NCBI RefSeq assembly: GCF_005116445.1
Contig: NZ_SWBQ01000006.1
Coordinates: 124,001 to 188,000 of the forward strand
Reading direction: 5' to 3'
Length of the DNA stretch: 64,000 nt
DNA from: Pedobacter frigoris
GTDB lineage: Bacteria; Bacteroidota; Bacteroidia; Sphingobacteriales; Sphingobacteriaceae
The translations under genes were made by a program, and so were the position numbers. The notes under the pieces were generated by a model. The model did not search any database, was not told where the DNA came from, and saw only the letters and a program-made list of their open reading frames with translations. Numbering within the stretch: position 1 is the stretch's first letter; each line of letters starts with the position of its first letter. Positions 28,401 to 36,468 of this stretch are shown one piece after another.

Positions 28401-28688
28401 CTGGCAGATGCCAATTATGGTGCAGGTTTGGACATTCCGCAAACCCAATACCTGTTGAACGGTGCCTATTTAAGAGTTAAAAACATTGCATTAGGATATA
28501 CCCTTCCGGCTAAATTGACAAAGCGTGTCAACATCAGCCGCCTGCGTGTATTCGTATCAGGAGAAAATCTTTACGAGTTTTCTACCATCAAGAAATACAT
28601 AGATCCCGAGGCAGTAAATCAGGGTTCCAGTGCCTGGGCATATCCTTTCCAGAGAAAATATGCAATTGGGTTAAATCTGGACTTTTAA
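25485..28688 (+). CDS. SusC/RagA-type TonB-dependent receptor without STN domain
   Basis: The 1067-residue protein has a signal peptide (to about residue 20, KGFAQ), a carboxypeptidase-D-like domain (VKGEVSDVDTKGPIPSVNVSVKGT), a TonB-box region (LNEVVVVGFGTKKK), a plug with FTVLRDAASAAIYGARAAFGV and a beta-barrel ending in the usual aromatic C-terminus (YAIGLNLDF). It lacks the STN domain of the first SusC, so it does not signal through FecR. This fits its position next to a TetR gene. It works with the SusD encoded 31 nt downstream to import an unknown substrate. Confidence 0.97.
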   Translation: MKKKLLMICLMLFAAKGFAQNITVKGEVSDVDTKGPIPSVNVSVKGTTLHTATNSNGIYTLANVSPKAILVFSYIGYKPQEINLDGKTQLNVTLTPDFGDLNEVVVVGFGTKKKINIAGAIDQISGKELESRPVANVMQGLQGISPGLNIRYGGGSPGSVPVINIRGFTSINGGAPLVVIDGIPATSNDDMLRLNPSDISSFTVLRDAASAAIYGARAAFGVILITTKQGASGRQTISYNAFTSWGKPTVLPKPVTDPYIFSRVLETSTDNTPWDYVNYSDEHYKWAKERSDNPSIADTRLDPADPKRWAYMGSNDWYGYFFNDASVSQNHTLSLSGGALLNNTPLTYYLSADYAKENGLNKLAPDFWDRYGLRSRVGFSPLSWLKVDNNLNIYETKRSLPNTSITDLYYLRPTDVAKNPDGSWANTDAGRLAARLVDGGGNLQNMFGFHNITGAVATFLNGDLQVNGDASFKRELWKYHNDSKKYKIGYGPGDIREEGGNGYVSESNGYLYNNAFNLYTTYKKTLGDHSLSAMVGFNSENYNYSTVNAQRDVLISSSLPYLGLTTGEAKIGTSYQSYATNSVFSRLNYTYKNRYILEGTGRYDGSSRFPTERRWGFFPSASLAWIASSEEFFKPLAPVLSTFKLRASYGDLGNQNVGNFAYIQTLPAGPSSYLIDGAQRQIITGAPQLFINPETYTWEKVSTLNMGTDIGLLNDKFQIAFDYFIRDTKGMLTGGQELPGVLGTTVPAQNAADLRTRGWELSVTYKDRFDIGSKPFNFQTKIFLSDSRSKITKYKNEQNLFSSYRVKQTLGEIWGLENDGLFKSKAEIDALDESSLIPWGALDIINGWPKYKDLDGNKKIERGLSSDNPKDLKVIGNSTDRYSIGANLNMDWNGFDLSVFLQGVLKRDFYPHHYLFWGPYQQPYANVYPWNLDYYRAAADSPEQRAKHSASYIAAGLADANPNSYYPVLQSWLADANYGAGLDIPQTQYLLNGAYLRVKNIALGYTLPAKLTKRVNISRLRVFVSGENLYEFSTIKKYIDPEAVNQGSSAWAYPFQRKYAIGLNLDF

Positions 28689-28719
28689 TCATCTGAGTTT
28701 TACAATTTAAAAAATAGTC

Positions 28720-30510
28720 ATGAAGAAGAATATATATATACTGCTCACGATAGCTGCGATTGCAATCGGGGCCTGTAAAAAAGGTGAATTGAGTCGTTTC
28801 CCGCAAACTTCTATTTCGCCAGACCTTTTCTTTAAAACGGAAGAAGATCTTGCGTTGTACGTAAATGGCCTGTTGTCGCTGCCTGACAGAAATAGCTACC
28901 TAAACGATCAAAGTAGTGATAACGTCGCTACTACTGCATCAGTTGAGGTAAAAAACGTAATGGGGGGCAATACCAGTGCACAGAATATCACATCGGGATG
29001 GAGCTGGACAAGGCTTCGTAATATCAATTACTTTCTGGAAAATTACAATAAGGCAAACATCAGTTCAGATGTTAAAAAGCATTATGTAGGCCTGGCGAAG
29101 TATTACCGTGCAGAGTTTTATTTGGATAAAGTAAAGCGCTTTTCTGATGTTCCATGGTATTCCGGGACATTAAATCCGGATGATAAGGAATTGTTTAAAC
29201 CACGTGATTCGCGTGCATTAGTTATGGATAGCATTATGGCTGATCTGGATTTCGCCTACAAAAATGTAAAGGAAAGTGTACCTGTCGGAACTCCCGGCAA
29301 ATGGTCTGCCGCTGTTTTATACATCCGGGCAGCGCTTTATGAGGGTGCCTTCCGGAAATACCATAATGAACTTAATTTAAAGGCTACAGCAAATGCATTT
29401 CTGGAGACTGCTGCCAGGGTAAGCGGAGAAGTGATTACGGCAAAGAAATTCTCTATTTATAATACCGGAAAGCCACTGCAGGATTATGCAACGTTGTTCT
29501 CAAGTCAGGATTTGAGTACTAATAATGAAGTTATCTTAAACAATATTTTCGATCAGGCTAAGAACAGATCTCAGAATGTAAATGGCGTCGTGTTTGGTGA
29601 TTATGAGCAGGCACCGGCCAGAGACCTTGTTCAGACTTATCTGATGAAAGATGGTACCCGCTTTACAGATCTTCCTGGTTATGATAAATTTGACTTCGTA
29701 AAGGAATTTGAAAACCGCGACCCTCGTTTGTCACAAACTTTGGTTTATCCGGGGTGGATAAGGGTTCCTGATGCAAAGCCTTATTTGCAAAGGCTTAATA
29801 AAAACTTTACCGGTTATCACCAATTAAAAGGATATGTGAATAGTACTGATAATATCATTCTGAATAGTGTAGACTTTCCGGTGTATCGCTATGCTGAGGT
29901 GTTGTTGAGCTATGCAGAAGCCCTTGCTGAACTTGGGACCTTAAATCAGACACAATTGGATGCGTCTGTTAATCTGCTGAGAAAGCGGGCAGGTCTGCCA
30001 GACCTTAATCTGGCTCTTGCAAATGCAAATCCTGATCCTGTGCTGCAACAGCAGTTTGACAATATCGAATCAAATAAAGGTGTGATCATCGAGATCAGGA
30101 GAGAGCGCAGGGTTGAGTTTGCATTTGAAAATTCAAGATATGACGATCTAATGCGCTGGAAAGCCGGGAAATTACTGATCAAAAGTCCTGAAGGTATGTA
30201 TTTTCCAGGTCTGGGCAAGTATGATGTAACGGGTGACGGAATTGAGGACATTATCCTGATAGACAGGAGTCTTACGATCCCATCGGAAGCACAAAAGGAA
30301 AAAAACTCTTTGGGCGTAACACTGGTATATTATCGGACAGGTGCTATTGGATCGGATGCTACTGTGTTTTTAAAGAACGGGGCTTCTGGCGGAGCAATAG
30401 TAACAGAGTCTGTTACCCGTAAGTTTGAAGAACCAAAGTATTATTATCGTCCTATTCCACAACAGCAGGTGGTATTGAATCCTGCACTTAAGCAGATTTT
30501 TGGCTGGTAA
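28720..30510 (+). CDS. SusD/RagB-family lipoprotein
   Basis: The 596-residue protein has a short lipoprotein signal peptide with lipobox AIGAC, then KKGEL. The SusD N-terminal pattern is present (DLALYVNGLLSLP, YYRAEFYLDKVKRFSDVPWY). The C-terminal part carries YRYAEVLLSYAEALAELG and EIRRERRVEFAFENSRYDDLMRWKAG, both typical. It forms the lid of the upstream SusC. It is 31 nt after susC and 18 nt before the phosphoesterase gene, in one operon. Confidence 0.96.
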   Translation: MKKNIYILLTIAAIAIGACKKGELSRFPQTSISPDLFFKTEEDLALYVNGLLSLPDRNSYLNDQSSDNVATTASVEVKNVMGGNTSAQNITSGWSWTRLRNINYFLENYNKANISSDVKKHYVGLAKYYRAEFYLDKVKRFSDVPWYSGTLNPDDKELFKPRDSRALVMDSIMADLDFAYKNVKESVPVGTPGKWSAAVLYIRAALYEGAFRKYHNELNLKATANAFLETAARVSGEVITAKKFSIYNTGKPLQDYATLFSSQDLSTNNEVILNNIFDQAKNRSQNVNGVVFGDYEQAPARDLVQTYLMKDGTRFTDLPGYDKFDFVKEFENRDPRLSQTLVYPGWIRVPDAKPYLQRLNKNFTGYHQLKGYVNSTDNIILNSVDFPVYRYAEVLLSYAEALAELGTLNQTQLDASVNLLRKRAGLPDLNLALANANPDPVLQQQFDNIESNKGVIIEIRRERRVEFAFENSRYDDLMRWKAGKLLIKSPEGMYFPGLGKYDVTGDGIEDIILIDRSLTIPSEAQKEKNSLGVTLVYYRTGAIGSDATVFLKNGASGGAIVTESVTRKFEEPKYYYRPIPQQQVVLNPALKQIFGW

Positions 30511-30528
30511 TTTTAAAGCAGTATTTCA

Positions 30529-31458
30529 ATGGAAAAGACAAATATTAAAAGAAGATCTTTACTTAAGGCAGTCGGGTTAGCTGCAGGAGCAATGGTGTCT
30601 GGTACTCTGCCTTCTTTGGCAGCAGTACCGGAAAATCAGGGTGCTAAAAAGAAGAAGGTCGCGCTCACAGTTGCGCATATAACCGATGTACACATAGGGG
30701 AAGGGGAAAATGCCCCTGAACGGTTTAAAAAATGTTTAAAGCATATTGTCGCTAAGCATAAGCCTGATTTCTTTTTGAATGGTGGTGACTCTATTGGTGA
30801 TGCGTCTTACGACAATGTTGTATATGATCAGGTAATTAAGCAGTGGAGTATTTGGGACGATTGCTTAAAAACACTGAATAAATACGAAGTGCATAGTTGT
30901 ATTGGGAACCACGATTCATGGTGGAAAGCTCCCTCAAAAGACCACGAAATGTATGGGAAAAGCTATGTGGTTAAGCGTCTGAAAATTCCTAACAGATACT
31001 ACAGTTTTACAAAGAAGAACTGGCATTTCATTGTACTTGACGGGAACAATGGCAATATCTCATTAGACAAAGAGCAGTACGAATGGCTGGAGAAAGAACT
31101 GGATAAATTACCGGCTTCTACACCAACGTTATTGATGTCGCATTATCCAATTTTAGGAACTACTCAGGTTCTCGTTGGTGGAGGTCATTCTGACAGTAAA
31201 AAACTAAAAGACCTGTTTTACAAACATAAAGATAAGGTGAGGGTTTGTCTGAGCGGCCATAACCACTTATCAGATAACACCCATTATAATGATGTTTTGT
31301 ATTGCTGCAACGGCGCTATGAGCGGTTTCTGGTGGGGTAAGGGTGATGCGGAGTCTGCCGGGCCGGGTTATTATTTAGAAACGCCTCCGGGGTATGCAAT
31401 GCTCACTTTGTATGAAGACGGAACAGTAGATAACGAATACGTCGCCCATACTTACTAG
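30529..31458 (+). CDS. Exported metallophosphoesterase (calcineurin-like)
   Basis: The 309-residue protein has a twin-arginine-type leader (KRRSLLKAVGLAAGA). All five calcineurin-like motifs are present: Asp53-x-His55 (ITDVHIG), Asp87 (NGGDS), GNHD at 126-129, His205 (MSHYP) and GHNH at 243-246. Such enzymes bind two metals and cleave phosphomonoesters or diesters. As the last gene of the SusC/SusD operon it probably dephosphorylates the imported substrate in the periplasm. The exact substrate is not readable. A strong terminator follows. Confidence 0.93.
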   Translation: MEKTNIKRRSLLKAVGLAAGAMVSGTLPSLAAVPENQGAKKKKVALTVAHITDVHIGEGENAPERFKKCLKHIVAKHKPDFFLNGGDSIGDASYDNVVYDQVIKQWSIWDDCLKTLNKYEVHSCIGNHDSWWKAPSKDHEMYGKSYVVKRLKIPNRYYSFTKKNWHFIVLDGNNGNISLDKEQYEWLEKELDKLPASTPTLLMSHYPILGTTQVLVGGGHSDSKKLKDLFYKHKDKVRVCLSGHNHLSDNTHYNDVLYCCNGAMSGFWWGKGDAESAGPGYYLETPPGYAMLTLYEDGTVDNEYVAHTY

Positions 31459-31472
31459 TATGTTCTTAAACA

Positions 31473-31506
31473 AAAAGCTCCCGGTTGTTTGACCGGGAGC
31501 TTTTTG
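31473..31506. terminator. Bidirectional terminator between the phosphoesterase gene and ychF
   Basis: A perfect 14-bp stem (AAAAAGCTCCCGGT, 31473-31486, with its complement at 31493-31506) and a 6-nt loop give T-runs on both strands. It separates convergent genes. Confidence 0.95.
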
Positions 31507-31517
31507 TTTATAGTTTT

Positions 31518-32612
31518 TTAAACGTTGAAACGGAAGTGCATGATGTCACCATCTTCCACAACATAAGTTTTTCCTTCCACGCCAAGTTTACCCGCATCTT
31601 TACATGCAGCCTCAGATCCAAGGGTTACAAAGTCAGTATATTTGATTACCTCTGCGCGGATAAAGCCTTTTTCAAAGTCGGTATGAATTACACCGGCAGC
31701 CTGAGGAGCAGTGAAGCCTTTGGTAATTGTCCATGCCCTTACTTCCTGCACACCTGCAGTGAAATAAGTATACAGGTCAAGTAGCCTGTAAGCTGCAACG
31801 ATCAGTTTATTTACACCAGATTCAGTTAAGCCCAGATCAGCAAGGAATTCCTGACGGTCTTCATAGCTATCCATCTCAGCAATTTCTGATTCTATTTTAG
31901 CAGAGATCACCAATACTTCAGCGTTCTCATCTTTAACAGCTTCTTTTACGCGGTCAACATAAGCGTTTCCATCGATTACAGAACCTTCATCTACGTTACA
32001 TACGTACATTACCGGTTTCTGGGTAAGTAAGCCTAAATCCTGGATAAATTCAAAATCATCGGCTTCAACAGCGGCTGAACGTACGGATTTGCCTGATTCT
32101 ATATGGGTTTTGATCACACTTAGGACATCAAAAGTTCTTTTGGCATCCTTATCAGTTTTAGCCATTTTCTCAACTTTCTGAATACGTTTTGTAACGGTAT
32201 CCAAATCTTTAAGCTGTAGTTCTGTATCGATGATTTCTTTGTCACGGATCGGGTCAACAGAACCATCGACGTGGATAACATTTCCGTCATCGAAGCAACG
32301 CAAAACATGGATGATTGCATTGGTGGCCCTGATATTTCCAAGGAACTGATTTCCCAGACCTTCACCTTTAGAGGCACCTTTAACCAGACCTGCAATGTCT
32401 ACGATTTCAATCGTATTGGGCACTACACGGTTTGGTTTAACCAACTCTTCCAGTTTAGTCAGTCTGTCGTCCGGAACAGTGATTACACCAATATTTGGTT
32501 CTATCGTACAGAAAGGAAAGTTAGCTGCCTGAGCTTTTGCGTTTGATAAACAGTTAAATAAGGTAGATTTTCCAACATTTGGTAAACCTACTATACCACA
32601 TTGTAATGCCAT
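31518..32612 (-). CDS. ychF: Redox-regulated ATPase YchF (Obg-like)
   Basis: The 364-residue protein starts with the P-loop GLPNVGKS (residues 9-16). DIAGLVKGASKGEGLGNQFL (switch/G3 region) follows, and a C-terminal TGS-type domain (TAGVQEVRAWTITKG, FIRAEVIKYTDF) ends in the typical MHFRFNV. Length and motifs are standard for this universally conserved ribosome-associated ATPase, which acts in stress and translation. A TACCTTTG -7 box lies 26 nt upstream of its start on the minus strand. Confidence 0.97.
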   Translation of the reverse strand: MALQCGIVGLPNVGKSTLFNCLSNAKAQAANFPFCTIEPNIGVITVPDDRLTKLEELVKPNRVVPNTIEIVDIAGLVKGASKGEGLGNQFLGNIRATNAIIHVLRCFDDGNVIHVDGSVDPIRDKEIIDTELQLKDLDTVTKRIQKVEKMAKTDKDAKRTFDVLSVIKTHIESGKSVRSAAVEADDFEFIQDLGLLTQKPVMYVCNVDEGSVIDGNAYVDRVKEAVKDENAEVLVISAKIESEIAEMDSYEDRQEFLADLGLTESGVNKLIVAAYRLLDLYTYFTAGVQEVRAWTITKGFTAPQAAGVIHTDFEKGFIRAEVIKYTDFVTLGSEAACKDAGKLGVEGKTYVVEDGDIMHFRFNV

Positions 32613-32637
32613 GTATGATTTTTTTCTTGATTTGGCG

Positions 32638-32645
32638 CAAAGGTA
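32638..32645 (-). promoter_or_regulatory. -7 element of the ychF promoter
   Basis: CAAAGGTA on the plus strand reads TACCTTTG on the minus strand, a full match to TAnnTTTG, 26 nt before the ychF start. Confidence 0.6.
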
Positions 32646-32713
32646 TCAATTTTTTAAAAATATTCTTTATGTTTAGCACAGCGAAAAGCCCCTAAATATA
32701 ATATAACAGAAAT

Positions 32714-33187
32714 ATGGATGATTTTAATGAAACAGCATCGGACAAGAACAAGGAAGTTGAAGAACTAATCGTTACAGAAGATATTCGCAGTTACATTTAC
32801 GAAACTGCAAAGTGGGCAAAGTTTCTGTCTGTTGTAGGTTTTGTTGTGGCCGGATGGCTAATTATGCTGGCGTTTAGTGCTTCCGCTTTCGAAACCGCTT
32901 TGAACCAGACTCCCGGAGGTGCGCAGTTTGCGGCAATGGGAAGCACTGTATTAACTATATTCTGTTTACTTAGCGCACTGCTTTATTTTTACCCGAGTTT
33001 AATGCTTTTTAAATATTCAACCGCTGCAAAAAATGCTGTGCTTTTTGCAGAGCAGGAGAGTCTCGTGGTTGCGATGAGCAAAATGAAGTCTTTCTTTAAA
33101 TTCTGGGGCATTTTAACTATCGCAATCATCGCCTTTTATGCGCTGGCATTGATCCTGGTGATCTTTGCTAAAATGGGGATGGCTTAA
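32714..33187 (+). CDS. DUF5362 family membrane protein
   Basis: The 157-residue protein has an acidic N-terminus and three hydrophobic segments (about 38-58, 75-100 and 130-153). The arrangement IRSYIYETAKWAKFLSVVGFV and the second segment followed by PSLMLFKYSTAAKNA match the DUF5362 family of Bacteroidota membrane proteins of unknown function. It ends convergently with the next gene, and the two stop codons overlap in a shared TTAA. Confidence 0.8.
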   Translation: MDDFNETASDKNKEVEELIVTEDIRSYIYETAKWAKFLSVVGFVVAGWLIMLAFSASAFETALNQTPGGAQFAAMGSTVLTIFCLLSALLYFYPSLMLFKYSTAAKNAVLFAEQESLVVAMSKMKSFFKFWGILTIAIIAFYALALILVIFAKMGMA

Positions 33188-33906
33188 GTCCCCTCAATAC
33201 GATGTTTGAAGCTTTTGATTTCTTTTTTCAGCAGGCTTTCAAAAAAAGGATTTAACAATTGAGCTAGTCCGATACCAATACCCCCGATAGGCGGGTGGTA
33301 AGACAGTACAATTTTTAAATTAGTACCTCTTCCGTCCGGGCTTTCTTCAAATTGTACCCTGCCCACATGATGAATCAATGAACCCTGAATAGATTTCCAT
33401 CCTATCAGGCGTCCCGGCTCATCTTTTACAATCTCAGCATCCCAATCAATAGAAAACAGGTTTCCCATTACATTTGCTTTCCAGTGTGAAAGCTGGTTGT
33501 CTTTAATTTTAACATCCAAAAGATGTTTGATGCTTCCCGGCAGGTTATTTAGGTTTCGCCAGTAAGCATAAACCTCTGCCGCTGGTTTGTCTATTTCAAA
33601 TTCACCGCGTACGTTTATAGCCCTTGGTTTGCTGGCATCGATCCCCAATCTTTCATATAACAAACATCGACCTGTAAAAGCTCTATAGGCCAGGTAAGTG
33701 CCGTACAGAAACTGTCCTTTGAAAGGTCTTTTAATACCTCTGCTGATCAAAATACCACTCAGAAACATAGATACCATTCGTTCTGTTAGTCCTATATTTT
33801 CATAATGATGCTTTTCTATTGAAAATTTACCAGATCTTAATTTCAGATTAGTTTCATGTAATTCCATCGTGTCGGTTTGTTTATAGTTATCCATAACTGC
33901 TGCCAT
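33184..33906 (-). CDS. SRPBCC family (START-like) protein
   Basis: The 240-residue protein has an N-terminal region with weakly hydrophobic stretches (VSMFLSGILISRGI, FLYGTYLAYRAFTG) resembling a DUF2892-type membrane-associated segment. From about residue 95 a SRPBCC ligand-binding domain follows (VRGEFEIDKPAAEVYAYWRNLNNLP, GRLIGWKSIQGSLI, GRGTNLKIVLSY). Such proteins bind hydrophobic small molecules, and relatives are often stress-induced. An internal Met at residue 5 or 14 could be the true start. Specific function is unknown. Confidence 0.85.
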   Translation of the reverse strand: MAAVMDNYKQTDTMELHETNLKLRSGKFSIEKHHYENIGLTERMVSMFLSGILISRGIKRPFKGQFLYGTYLAYRAFTGRCLLYERLGIDASKPRAINVRGEFEIDKPAAEVYAYWRNLNNLPGSIKHLLDVKIKDNQLSHWKANVMGNLFSIDWDAEIVKDEPGRLIGWKSIQGSLIHHVGRVQFEESPDGRGTNLKIVLSYHPPIGGIGIGLAQLLNPFFESLLKKEIKSFKHRIEGT

Positions 33907-34064
33907 ATTTTATGTTTAAAAACACTTTGTGGATTGATAAGTTTTAGCTATTCCGGCTTTTGTTTGAAATCATGCCAAAATCATTTAATTTAATGGCAAA
34001 TTCATACAATTATTAATACCCGTTATGTTGCATTTTTAGTTATCAGTATGATCAATCAAACGTT

Positions 34065-35495
34065 ATGAAGCCAATACAAAAAATTACGACTACAATCATG
34101 CTCTCTTTGATGGGTACTACTGCTGCCTTTGCGCAGCAAGCGCCTGCACCTTACGGGGCATTGCCAACAAAACACCAGCTGGCCTGGCAGGATATGGAAT
34201 ATTATATGTTCATCCATTTTGGTCCAAATACATTTACCGATAAGGAGTGGGGACATGGCGATGAAGATCCTAAAATTTTTAACCCTAAGAAACTAGATGC
34301 CAGGCAGTGGGTGCGTACCGCCAAAGCTGCCGGGATGAAAGCGATTATTATCACAGCAAAACACCATGATGGATTTTGTTTATGGCCAAGTAAATTCAGC
34401 ACGCATACAGTGAGAGAAAGTGCCTGGAAAGATGGTAAAGGAGATGTTTTAAAGGAACTTTCGGCCGCTTGTAAGGAGTATGGGTTGAAGTTTGGCGTAT
34501 ACCTTTCTCCATGGGACCGTAACCATCCTGATTATGGTACACCAAAATACAATGACGTATTTGCCAGTACCCTGAATGAAGTTTTGAGCAGCTATGGTCC
34601 GGTTTTCGAACAATGGTTTGATGGGGCAAATGGCGGCGATAAGAAGCAGCCTTATGACTGGAAGAAATTCTATACAGCAGTGTATAAAAACCAGCCTCAG
34701 GCTGTTATATTCAGTGATATAGGCCCGGGTGCAAGGTGGATGGGCAATGAAAGAGGTGTTGCAGGAGAAACCAACTGGTCTACTTTAAATACAACTGGTT
34801 TTGGTGTAGGTGCCGAGGCTCCTTCCACTGACGTGTTGAATACAGGTAATGAAAATGGTGAACACTGGATTCCTGCGGAAGTAGATGTGTCAATCAGACC
34901 GGGTTGGTTTTATAGTGCAGCTACTGACGATAAAGTTAAATCCGTTGAGCAGTTGGTGTCTATTTATAACACTTCAATAGGACGTAATAGTAACCTGCTT
35001 TTAAACGTGCCGGTAAACCGCGACGGATTGATTCATCCAAATGATTCGACCCGCCTGATGGAGTTTAAACGAGTAATCGACGCTTCTTTTAAAACCGATC
35101 TGGCGAAGGGAAAGAAAGTTACTGCCTCTGATTTAAGAGGCACTTCCAAACAGTTTTCAGCTCAAAATCTGACAGATGGTAATGCCAATACTTATTGGGC
35201 GGCTAAAGACGGTGTTAAAAGTGCATCATTGGTTATTGATCTTGGTAAGCAAACAGCGTTGAACCGCATTCTTTTGCAGGAATACATTGCATTAGGACAG
35301 CGGGTCAAATCTTTTTCGGTGGAGTACTGGAACGGAAAAGATTATGAGCAGATTGATAAACAGACCACTATTGGTTATAAACGTATATTGTCATTTCCGA
35401 CGGTTAAAACAAGTAAAATCCGTGTGAAGATACTGGAGGCTAATGCTTGTCCGGTGATTTCAGCTATTCAGTTGTACAACGCGCCGGAGTTATAG
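34065..35495 (+). CDS. Secreted alpha-L-fucosidase, GH29, with C-terminal F5/8-type domain
   Basis: The 476-residue protein has a signal peptide to about residue 24 (TTAAFAQQ). The GH29 barrel shows FIHFGPNTFTDKEWGHG, IITAKHHDGFCLWPS, GVYLSPWDRNHP and EQWFDGANGG, with the nucleophile expected at Asp186 of WFDG. The C-terminal part, from about residue 350, looks like a coagulation factor 5/8 type carbohydrate-binding domain (ASLVIDLGKQTALNRILLQEY). It releases alpha-L-fucose from glycans in the periplasm or at the surface. It is a stand-alone gene with no fucose catabolic genes in the window. A palindromic repeat follows. Confidence 0.94.
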   Translation: MKPIQKITTTIMLSLMGTTAAFAQQAPAPYGALPTKHQLAWQDMEYYMFIHFGPNTFTDKEWGHGDEDPKIFNPKKLDARQWVRTAKAAGMKAIIITAKHHDGFCLWPSKFSTHTVRESAWKDGKGDVLKELSAACKEYGLKFGVYLSPWDRNHPDYGTPKYNDVFASTLNEVLSSYGPVFEQWFDGANGGDKKQPYDWKKFYTAVYKNQPQAVIFSDIGPGARWMGNERGVAGETNWSTLNTTGFGVGAEAPSTDVLNTGNENGEHWIPAEVDVSIRPGWFYSAATDDKVKSVEQLVSIYNTSIGRNSNLLLNVPVNRDGLIHPNDSTRLMEFKRVIDASFKTDLAKGKKVTASDLRGTSKQFSAQNLTDGNANTYWAAKDGVKSASLVIDLGKQTALNRILLQEYIALGQRVKSFSVEYWNGKDYEQIDKQTTIGYKRILSFPTVKTSKIRVKILEANACPVISAIQLYNAPEL

Positions 35496-35568
35496 TTGAT
35501 TGCTCAGATGTAAATTGATTGATATTCGAAACATACCTAAGGCTGTCCGAAAAGTCAATTATTCTTGC

Positions 35569-35659
35569 CGTCATCCTAAGGAATATCTCGTCATCTCGAG
35601 GATAGGAGAGATCTCTTGATTGTGATAATCAAGAGATCCCTCGGTTCCTCGGGATGACG
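35569..35659. repeat. Dispersed palindromic repeat, copy 1
   Basis: The core at 35589-35659 is a long imperfect palindrome. The left arm runs from CGTCATCTCGAG to AGAGATCTCTTGATT, and the right arm from AATCAAGAGATC to CCTCGGGATGACG. A degenerate half copy (CGTCATCCTAAGGAA) precedes it from 35569. The same element occurs at 49311-49383. Both sit between convergent genes, so they may serve as bidirectional terminators. They resemble the mobile REP/MITE-type elements of this group. Confidence 0.85.
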
Positions 35660-35713
35660 ATTGGTATATTAAAGATCTACATACCATAACGTCCAATCCC
35701 GATACTATAAGGT

Positions 35714-36232
35714 CTAGTCCCTGTTCCAGAATGCCGGTGGCTCTATGCCCAGACTTCTCAAATAAACAGTTCCCTGAGCACGGTGGTGAATTTCGTTGTC
35801 TATAAAATATAGAATCGTAGAAAAAGCCTGACCATCGTACATACCAAATGCAAGTACATTTTCCTGAAAGCGTTCTTCGCTGATCTGTGGCCAATAAGCG
35901 ATGATCTGTTCAGTTGCCTGATCCCACAGTGCAAGGAATTCTGTCTTGCTGGATGCTACAGCTTTTGCGTTGTGGTCCCAATTACTGCCCGCTGGCCATT
36001 CGTCGGTAGCGATCCCTTTTATACCTGGTCCCGAGATATCCAGGATTTCCTTCATCATATCAGCAAAAGTTCGCATTCCTCCAATGCTGTAATCAAAGAA
36101 TTTGTCTTCAGGAAAAGCTTCTATGACACGTTTTGTTAGTCGACGATGTCCCAGCCATTGGTTTAATAAATCGGCCGGAGAAATGAATAAAGGAGCTGAA
36201 AGTGTTTCTGTGTGGTTGTTTTGAGTTTCCAT
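35714..36232 (-). CDS. DinB family protein
   Basis: The 172-residue four-helix-bundle protein is cytoplasmic. DinB/YfiT-type features include LNQWLGHRRLTKRVIEAFPEDKFFDYSIGGMRTFADMMKEIL and the late metal-site stretch FIDNEIHHRAQGTVYLRSLGIEPP, with candidate His ligands in LGHRR and EIHHR. Members are metal-dependent thiol- or DNA-damage-related enzymes of mostly unknown substrate. An imperfect dyad, ACTGACA-N6-TGGCAGT, lies 53 nt upstream of its start and may control it. Confidence 0.9.
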   Translation of the reverse strand: METQNNHTETLSAPLFISPADLLNQWLGHRRLTKRVIEAFPEDKFFDYSIGGMRTFADMMKEILDISGPGIKGIATDEWPAGSNWDHNAKAVASSKTEFLALWDQATEQIIAYWPQISEERFQENVLAFGMYDGQAFSTILYFIDNEIHHRAQGTVYLRSLGIEPPAFWNRD

Positions 36233-36284
36233 GATATGTTTTTTAAGGTTAACTATGATTTCTTATGCAAAGAAAACTACCGCC

Positions 36285-36304
36285 ACTGACAACCCTATGG
36301 CAGT
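36285..36304. promoter_or_regulatory. Candidate operator upstream of the dinB-like gene
   Basis: ACTGACA (36285-36291), 6 nt, TGGCAGT (36298-36304) form a dyad with one mismatch, in the divergent gap between the DinB and GIN-domain genes. It has the look of a site for a dimeric regulator; the regulator is unknown. Confidence 0.4.
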
Positions 36305-36468
36305 CTGTTTTTTTAGATGAAAAAAAATTACAGGGAGTTGGTCGAATAATTTCAGGCGTTGGTCGTGAAGTGTTCAAAGCTGGTATAATACGACGAAAAT
36401 AGCTGAAACGTTTGTCGCCCGAGGTCGTCTTAATAACAAACAATAAGAAAACTTTAAAATATTATATC

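Noticed and set aside
36412-36468. Upstream ATG extension of the GIN-domain protein
   Set aside because: It would put 19 hydrophilic residues before a complete signal peptide; ATG 36469 is the natural start.
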